A stretch of 64,000 nt of DNA from an uncultured Clostridia bacterium (GTDB lineage Bacteria > Bacillota > Clostridia > Christensenellales > Aristaeellaceae). Under the pieces are notes generated by a model. The model did no database searches and was not told the origin of the DNA. It saw nothing but the letters and a program-made list of their open reading frames with translations. A program made the translations under genes and the position numbers. The DNA lies in contig CAKTZR010000001.1 of the NCBI GenBank assembly GCA_934636105.1, positions 1-64,000 of the forward strand, in the 5' to 3' direction. Positions 58,940-64,000 of this stretch are shown in pieces; the stretch's first letter is position 1; the number at the start of each line of letters is the position of its first letter.

Positions 58940-59722
58940 ATGAAAGTTGTCATTTTAGCCGGCGGTTTCGGAACAAGAATCAGTGAAGAAAGCCAGTTTA
59001 AGCCTAAGCCGATGGTTGAAATCGGAGGGAAACCGATTCTGTGGCATATTATGAAGGAATATGCCGCTTACGGCTATACCGATTTTATTATTTGCGCCGG
59101 GTACAAGCAGTATGTGATCAAAGAATGGTTCGCGGATTACTTCCTGCATAACAGTGATATCACGTTTGATTTTACGCATGGGGAGAATGAAATGATTGTT
59201 CACAGTCAGCACTGTGAACCTTGGCGGGTTACGGTGGTCGATACGGGGCTGAACACAATGACCGGAGGCCGCATTAAGAGAATTCAGAAGTATGTAGGCG
59301 ATGAGACTTTCATGATGACTTATGGCGATGGAGTCTGTGATGTAGATATTGCCAAGCTGGTGAAATTCCATAAGGGGCATGGAAAGCTGGCCACGTTGAC
59401 CTCTGTGATGCAGAAACAGGATAAAGGCATTTTGGATATTGATGAAAATAATTCCGTAAAAGCATTCCGTGAAAAGAATGTATCGGATGGTTCGATGATC
59501 AATGCGGGCTACATGGTACTGGAACCGGAGATTTTCGACTATCTGGAGGATGACAGCACAATTTTCGAAAGGAAGCCTTTGGAACAGGTGGCCGCAAAAG
59601 GCGAACTCATGAGTTACTGCCATAACGGTTTCTGGCAGTGCATGGATACTGCGAGAGAAAAGGAAATGCTGGAAAAAATGTGGAGTACGGGAAATGCGCC
59701 ATGGAAAGTGTGGAATGATTGA
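58940..59722 (+). CDS. rfbF: Glucose-1-phosphate cytidylyltransferase
   Basis: 260 residues, makes CDP-glucose from glucose-1-phosphate and CTP. Start MKVVILAGGFGTRISEESQF with the nucleotide motif, then FKPKPMVEIGGKPILWHIMK and YGFTDF-like GYTDFIICAGYKQYVIKEWF. MMTYGDGVCDVDI, NAGYMVLEPEIFDYL and a final FWQCMDTAREKEML all match RfbF. ATG 58940 follows GGGAGG by 8 bases. First enzyme of the CDP-3,6-dideoxyhexose pathway. Confidence 0.96.
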   Translation: MKVVILAGGFGTRISEESQFKPKPMVEIGGKPILWHIMKEYAAYGYTDFIICAGYKQYVIKEWFADYFLHNSDITFDFTHGENEMIVHSQHCEPWRVTVVDTGLNTMTGGRIKRIQKYVGDETFMMTYGDGVCDVDIAKLVKFHKGHGKLATLTSVMQKQDKGILDIDENNSVKAFREKNVSDGSMINAGYMVLEPEIFDYLEDDSTIFERKPLEQVAAKGELMSYCHNGFWQCMDTAREKEMLEKMWSTGNAPWKVWND

Positions 59723-60786
59723 TGGATATGTCTTTTTATCGCGGTAAGCGTGTATTTGTAACCGGACATACCGGCTTTAAGGGTACGTGGCTGTGTCGAA
59801 TGCTGGTGAAGGCCGGCGCGATTGTAACGGGATACAGCCTGCCAGCGCCGACTACGCCGAATCTATTTGAATTGGCGGATTTAGAAGGGAAAATGACGTC
59901 CGTAATCGGAGATATCCGAGATTTCGATGCGCTGCGAACTGCGTTTGAAGCAGCTCAGCCGGAAATTGTTCTGCATTTGGCAGCCCAGCCGATTGTGCGG
60001 GATAGTTATAAAGAACCTCGTTACACATATGAAACCAACGTGATGGGTACTGTGAATATTCTGGAATGTGTTCGCAGAAGTAAATGCGTAAAAAGCGTGC
60101 TGAATGTGACCACTGATAAGGTCTATAAGAACAACGAATGGTGTTGGGGCTATCGGGAAGATGAACCGCTGGACGGGTTTGACCCTTACTCCAATTCCAA
60201 ATCATGCTCTGAACTGGTGACACACAGCTATATATGCAGTTTTTTCAATAAAACAGATTCTCCTGCGGTATCTACGGCTCGAGCTGGGAACGTGATTGGC
60301 GGCGGCGATTTTGCCAATGACCGGATTATTCCGGATTGCGTGCGGGCTATGGAGAGCGGCAGGGTGATTGGCGTGCGGAATCCGTATTCCACCCGTCCAT
60401 ACCAGCATGTTCTGGAACCGCTGGCCGTGTATCTCACCATTGCGCAGAAGCAATATGAGGACAAGCGTTATGCGGGGTTCTACAATGTTGGGCCGGATGA
60501 CTGTGACTGCGTAACAACCGGGGAACTGGTGAGTTTGTTCTGCTCCTGCTGGGGCGAAAATGCGGTATGGGAAAGCCAGGCAGAGGCCAACGCACCTCAT
60601 GAAGCAAACTTCTTGAAGCTGGATTGCAGCAAAATCAAGGCAACCTTTGGATGGCGGCCTCGCTGGCATATCAAAGCGTGCATGGATATGGTTTGCCGGT
60701 TCAGCAAGGTGTGGCTCGCAGGCGGCGACATTCCTAATGAAATGGATTGTGAAATCGGCCTGTTCTTGGAGGAACACAATGCCTGA
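59722..60786 (+). CDS. rfbG: CDP-glucose 4,6-dehydratase
   Basis: 354 residues, short-chain dehydrogenase fold, gives CDP-4-keto-6-deoxyglucose. NAD-binding VFVTGHTGFKGTWLCRML, LHLAAQPIVRDSYKEPRYTY, catalytic-type FDPYSNSKSCSELVTH (Tyr-x-x-x-Lys) and STARAGNVIGGGDFANDRII are present. The ATG at 59722 shares its A with the rfbF stop codon, so the two are coupled. Second step of the CDP-sugar route. Confidence 0.95.
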   Translation: MDMSFYRGKRVFVTGHTGFKGTWLCRMLVKAGAIVTGYSLPAPTTPNLFELADLEGKMTSVIGDIRDFDALRTAFEAAQPEIVLHLAAQPIVRDSYKEPRYTYETNVMGTVNILECVRRSKCVKSVLNVTTDKVYKNNEWCWGYREDEPLDGFDPYSNSKSCSELVTHSYICSFFNKTDSPAVSTARAGNVIGGGDFANDRIIPDCVRAMESGRVIGVRNPYSTRPYQHVLEPLAVYLTIAQKQYEDKRYAGFYNVGPDDCDCVTTGELVSLFCSCWGENAVWESQAEANAPHEANFLKLDCSKIKATFGWRPRWHIKACMDMVCRFSKVWLAGGDIPNEMDCEIGLFLEEHNA

Positions 60787-61348
60787 ATTGACGCAGGAGC
60801 AGTCAAACGCGATTCAAACTTTGCGAAAGGCAAAGTTTAATACGGATCATGGTATGCCTCAGGAACTTTTTCTGCTGATATCCGGGCTGATTCCTTTACC
60901 GAATGTAGATTTGCTGGTCACCAATGCCAAAGGAAAAGTCTTATTGACGCGTCGGAAGGATCCTTGGTATCAGGATAGTTGGCATATTCCGGGCGGGTGT
61001 ATGCACTACGGGGAGTCCTTCGAGCATTGTGTGCGGAATACAGCCAGGCGAGAGTTGGGCGCGGAAGTAACGATATCTCCAGAACCCATTGCCGTTCGGA
61101 ATGTGATTCGCGGGGTGGATGCTTCTAAAGAGTTTCCCAGAGAACGGGGACATAATGTGGCGATTCTCTTTGCATGCCGAACGCCGGAGGGATGGGAGAT
61201 CGATAATGGAACGAAGACGGAAGCAGATGACGGTTTTGCCGCATGGTTTGACGAAATCCCGAATGATTTTATGAAAATTCAGCATGTTTATTTGGATGTG
61301 TTAAAACCTTTTTTGAGAAAGGAGCATCAACCGAAAATTGAGAGCTGA
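60779..61348 (+). CDS. Nudix hydrolase, possible GDP-mannose mannosyl hydrolase-like enzyme
   Basis: 189 residues from ATG 60779 (TTGGAGG upstream), overlapping rfbG by 8 bases. The Nudix region reads WHIPGGCMHYGESFEHCVRN, then TARRELGAEV. It keeps the Gly-x5-Glu start and RE pair but has a spacing like that of GDP-mannose hydrolases (NudD), which use a modified Nudix box. NVDLLVTNAKGKVLLTRRKD also matches that group. It may supply or clear a sugar nucleotide for this locus; the substrate is inferred only from resemblance. Confidence 0.8.
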   Translation: MPELTQEQSNAIQTLRKAKFNTDHGMPQELFLLISGLIPLPNVDLLVTNAKGKVLLTRRKDPWYQDSWHIPGGCMHYGESFEHCVRNTARRELGAEVTISPEPIAVRNVIRGVDASKEFPRERGHNVAILFACRTPEGWEIDNGTKTEADDGFAAWFDEIPNDFMKIQHVYLDVLKPFLRKEHQPKIES

Positions 61349-63032
61349 TGATTGGATTGTTGACTTTCTGATAAAAAAAGGGGTTACAGATGTATTCGGC
61401 ATCCCAGGCGTGGTTGTGATGGACTTCCTTTATGCCATGGATCGCCGTAAGCCGGAACTTACCCCTCATTTGAGCTACCATGAGCAGGGCGGCGCCTTTG
61501 CTGCCTGCGGTTATGCGCAGGCCACCGGAAAACTGGGCGTTGCATACGGCACCAGAGGTCCCGGAATGACCAATATGATTACGGCGATTGCCGACGCATA
61601 TTACGATTCCACTCCTGTGATGTTCTTTACGGCTCATTCCAGCACGGAACTGAAACCGGATATGCGTGTGCTGAACAACCAGGAAATCGATACGGTTTCC
61701 CTGGTAAAGAATGTGACCAAGAAGGCAGTGCGCATTGACAGGCTGGAGGAGCTTCAACGAGAGATTATGGAAGCTTATCGTCAGGCTACTACCGGCCGTA
61801 AAGGTCCGGTGTTTCTGGATATTTTCTCCGGACTGTTTGGCAAAGAGGTTGAGGATGCAGAGGATCTGGCTGCAGATCAGATGACCGACAAGACTGCCGC
61901 AGCAGCTGCGGCAGCAGAAATTGAAGCGCGGATAAAGAACGCGAAGCGTCCGGTACTGCTGGTGGGCAGCGGCACCCGTTATGGCGCGGCCCCTGCACGG
62001 ATTCGCCAAGCAGCGGCAAAATATGGGATTCCGATTCTTTCCAGCCGAGCAGCCCAGGATGTGGTTCCGGATTCCAGCGAGTACTTCGGATTCGTCGGAA
62101 GCCGCGCGACCCGATACAGCAACTTTATTTTGAGCAAAGCGGATCTGATTATCGCGCTGGGCAACCGAATGGCATTTCCTGCACAGTCTAAGAGTTTTCG
62201 TCCTATTGTGGAAAATGCCTTTACCATCCGCGTGGATGTGGACAGCTCCGAATTCACCCGTTTGGTGCCAAACAGTGTGAGCTTCACCGCGGATGCTTCA
62301 GATGTTCTTTATGAGATGATGAACCGTGACCTGCATTATGCGGGAGCGCCGGCTTGGCTGGACGTCTGCAAGAAGCTGAAACAGACGCTGAACCGCTGGG
62401 ATGAGATTCCGGTAATCAGCAGAATCATGAAGATCATAGAAGACGCTGACCCCGGCAGTGCTCTGGTTTGCGATGTGGGCAATCACAGTTTCTGGGTGAC
62501 TTCTGCCTATGCTTACAGCGGGAGGCCGAACCGAATTATGTATTCCGGTTCTTTCGGCACGCTGGGCTGCGCCCTTCCTAAGGCCATTGGCGCATGCTAT
62601 TCCACTGGGCATCCTTCCGTTTGCTTTGTAGGAGATCAGGGGTTGCAGATGAATATTCAGGAATTACAGTTTATTTCTGCGAACCGCCTGCCGATGACCA
62701 TTGTAGTGTTGAATAATGATTCTTCCGGTATGATTATGGAGCGGGAAAAGGCGAAGTATGGAGATTATTTGGTTCATACGACGATTGACAGCGGCTATAG
62801 TTATCCCGATTATGAGGCGATTGCGAAGGCCTACAAGATTGAGTACCGCCGTATAGACGCTATGAATATGGATGAGCCTTTGAATGTCGCATTGGGCAGG
62901 GAACCTCTGATGCTGGAATTGATGGTAGATGAGGACACTGAATTGAATCCCAATCTGCCGCGGGGCAACGCCTGTCAAGATTTGGCGCCGGCTCTGCCGA
63001 AAGAACTATATGAACAACTAAACAATCTTTGA
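61338..63032 (+). CDS. Thiamine-diphosphate-dependent enzyme, acetolactate synthase-like (candidate YerE-type sugar acyl-transferring enzyme)
   Basis: 564 residues from TTG 61338 (GGAG 13 bases upstream, overlapping the Nudix gene). Three ThDP-family domains: pyrimidine-binding with catalytic Glu in SYHEQGGAFAACGYAQATGK, a central domain with VLLVGSGTRYGAAP, and the diphosphate-binding domain SGSFGTLGCALPKAIGACYS, VCFVGDQGLQMNIQE and VVLNNDSS. It is not in an amino-acid operon but between rfbG and rfbH. In Yersinia, YerE of this family adds a two-carbon unit from pyruvate to a CDP-4-keto-3,6-dideoxyhexose, giving the branched sugar yersiniose. The same role is a good inference here. Confidence 0.85.
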   Translation: MRADDWIVDFLIKKGVTDVFGIPGVVVMDFLYAMDRRKPELTPHLSYHEQGGAFAACGYAQATGKLGVAYGTRGPGMTNMITAIADAYYDSTPVMFFTAHSSTELKPDMRVLNNQEIDTVSLVKNVTKKAVRIDRLEELQREIMEAYRQATTGRKGPVFLDIFSGLFGKEVEDAEDLAADQMTDKTAAAAAAAEIEARIKNAKRPVLLVGSGTRYGAAPARIRQAAAKYGIPILSSRAAQDVVPDSSEYFGFVGSRATRYSNFILSKADLIIALGNRMAFPAQSKSFRPIVENAFTIRVDVDSSEFTRLVPNSVSFTADASDVLYEMMNRDLHYAGAPAWLDVCKKLKQTLNRWDEIPVISRIMKIIEDADPGSALVCDVGNHSFWVTSAYAYSGRPNRIMYSGSFGTLGCALPKAIGACYSTGHPSVCFVGDQGLQMNIQELQFISANRLPMTIVVLNNDSSGMIMEREKAKYGDYLVHTTIDSGYSYPDYEAIAKAYKIEYRRIDAMNMDEPLNVALGREPLMLELMVDEDTELNPNLPRGNACQDLAPALPKELYEQLNNL

Positions 63033-63061
63033 CATTTAAAAAAAGAAATGAGGAAAAACAT

Positions 63062-64000
63062 ATGAGTAATTGGGGCAGCGAGGCAGAGGCTAGAGAACAA
63101 ATCAAGGCCATGGTTGCCGAGTATTATCACGATTTTAAAGAAAAAAAGGATGCCTATCATGAAGGAGATCGCATTACTTATGCGGCCAGAATGTTCGATG
63201 AAAAAGAAATGTGCGCGTTGACAGATGCAATGCTGGATTTTTGGCTGACAACCGGACGCTTTGCGGATCAGTTTGAAAAGAAATTTGCGGACTGGATCGG
63301 TGTGAAGTATGCGCATCTGGTGAACAGCGGTTCTTCTGCCAATCTGATTGCGTTTTCGGCCTTGACTGCGCCTGAACTGGGAGAACGGCAGATTAAGCCC
63401 GGTGACGAAATCATCACCGTGGCCTGCGGCTTCCCGACCACAGTAACTCCAGCCATCCAGTATGGTGCGGTTCCTGTTTTCGTGGATGTGACCGTTCCAC
63501 AGTACAATATCGATGTAACGAAATTGGAAGAAGCCCTCAGCGAAAAGACAAAAGCCGTTATGATTGCCCATACGCTTGGCAATCCCTTTGATCTGTCCGC
63601 AGTAAAAACCTTCTGTGACAAACACAACCTGTGGCTGGTGGAAGATAACTGCGACGCTCTGGGCAGTCAGTATACCATTGATGGTGAGACGCGCTTTACC
63701 GGTACCTGGGGCGATATCGGCACGTCTAGTTTTTATCCGCCTCATCATATGACGATGGGTGAGGGCGGCTGCGTTTATACAAATAATCCCAAACTGCACC
63801 GCCTGATTCTGTCCTTCCGAGATTGGGGACGTGACTGCATCTGTCCCTCCGGCAAAGATAATTTCTGCGGCCATCGCTTTGACGGCCAGTATGGCCAGCT
63901 GCCGAAGGGTTATGACCATAAGTATGTGTACAGTCATTTTGGCTACAATCTGAAGGTTACGGATATGCAGGCAGCTATTGGCTGTGAACAGTTGAAGAAG
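63062..64000 (+). CDS. rfbH: CDP-4-keto-6-deoxy-D-glucose 3-dehydrase RfbH (partial, cut by window end)
   Basis: The first 313 codons. PMP- and [2Fe-2S]-dependent E1 enzyme removing the C3 hydroxyl to form CDP-3,6-dideoxy-4-ketohexose. ITYAARMFDEKEMCALTDAM and LVNSGSSANLIAFSAL are family features. The lysine of ordinary aminotransferases is replaced by histidine (YPPHHMTMGEGG, His228-His229), the mark of E1. The cysteines in DCICPSGKDNFCGH (C-x-C-x7-C) match the iron-sulfur site. The C-terminus lies outside the window. No E3 reductase (ddhD-like) gene is seen before it. Confidence 0.95.
   Translation, partial: MSNWGSEAEAREQIKAMVAEYYHDFKEKKDAYHEGDRITYAARMFDEKEMCALTDAMLDFWLTTGRFADQFEKKFADWIGVKYAHLVNSGSSANLIAFSALTAPELGERQIKPGDEIITVACGFPTTVTPAIQYGAVPVFVDVTVPQYNIDVTKLEEALSEKTKAVMIAHTLGNPFDLSAVKTFCDKHNLWLVEDNCDALGSQYTIDGETRFTGTWGDIGTSSFYPPHHMTMGEGGCVYTNNPKLHRLILSFRDWGRDCICPSGKDNFCGHRFDGQYGQLPKGYDHKYVYSHFGYNLKVTDMQAAIGCEQLKK

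Noticed and set aside
1..64000. CRISPR arrays, tRNA and rRNA genes
   Set aside because: No regularly spaced direct repeats and no tRNA- or rRNA-like stretches were recognised; a dedicated search was not possible here.

Overview
The first 53 kb is a high-GC, tightly packed Gram-positive chromosome. The gene orders rpmB / yloU-fakA-recG and DUF2953-gerW (ytfJ), a complete sufCBDSU operon, pyruvate phosphate dikinase, a DegV/FakB protein and a LytR-CpsA-Psr protein point to an endospore-forming member of the Clostridia (Bacillota). A choloylglycine (bile salt) hydrolase suggests a gut organism. I cannot name the genus from the sequence alone. Promoters are easy to read: many have near-consensus -35 and -10 boxes with a 17-bp spacer.

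Layout. 0-9 kb: divergent rpmB, the yloU-fakA-recG operon, ppdK and a membrane protein with a zinc-ribbon-like tail. 9-22 kb: a small operon encoding an acyl-ACP thioesterase and a Nif11-type RiPP precursor-like peptide, divergent from a gene for a 2,554-residue secreted protein of Cna-B/SdrD-B-like repeats; then GNAT, trmB, a diacylglycerol-kinase-like gene and an SH3 lipoprotein. 22-32 kb: an HPr paralogue without the regulatory serine, an RNA methyltransferase, fba, a DUF1538/P-II pair, fakB, yfcE-exoA, gerW and aspartate kinase. 32-45 kb: signalling and envelope genes, namely a solute-binding lipoprotein with a diguanylate cyclase, an LCP protein, the CpsC/CpsD/CpsB phosphotyrosine module, a damaged c-di-GMP/phosphorelay cluster, bile salt hydrolase, and a sensor whose kinase core has been lost. 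45-53 kb: sufCBDSU, a TetR-methyltransferase operon with two operators, and galM.

53-64 kb: base composition drops and the content becomes a glycan biosynthesis island. It begins with a tyrosine recombinase followed by a 217-bp segment bounded by an exact 19-bp inverted repeat. The segment carries an outward promoter that points left in this assembly and a rightward terminator. It is followed by a helicase with helicase-associated repeats, a family 2 glycosyltransferase, an ABC polysaccharide exporter (Wzm/Wzt) and a CDP-deoxysugar pathway (RfbF, RfbG, Nudix, a ThDP enzyme, RfbH), cut off by the window edge. The simplest reading is a phase-variable surface glycan whose operon is OFF in the assembled orientation and is switched on by recombinase-mediated inversion. 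This is the most interesting system in the window.

No rRNA, tRNA, CRISPR array or transposase was recognised.
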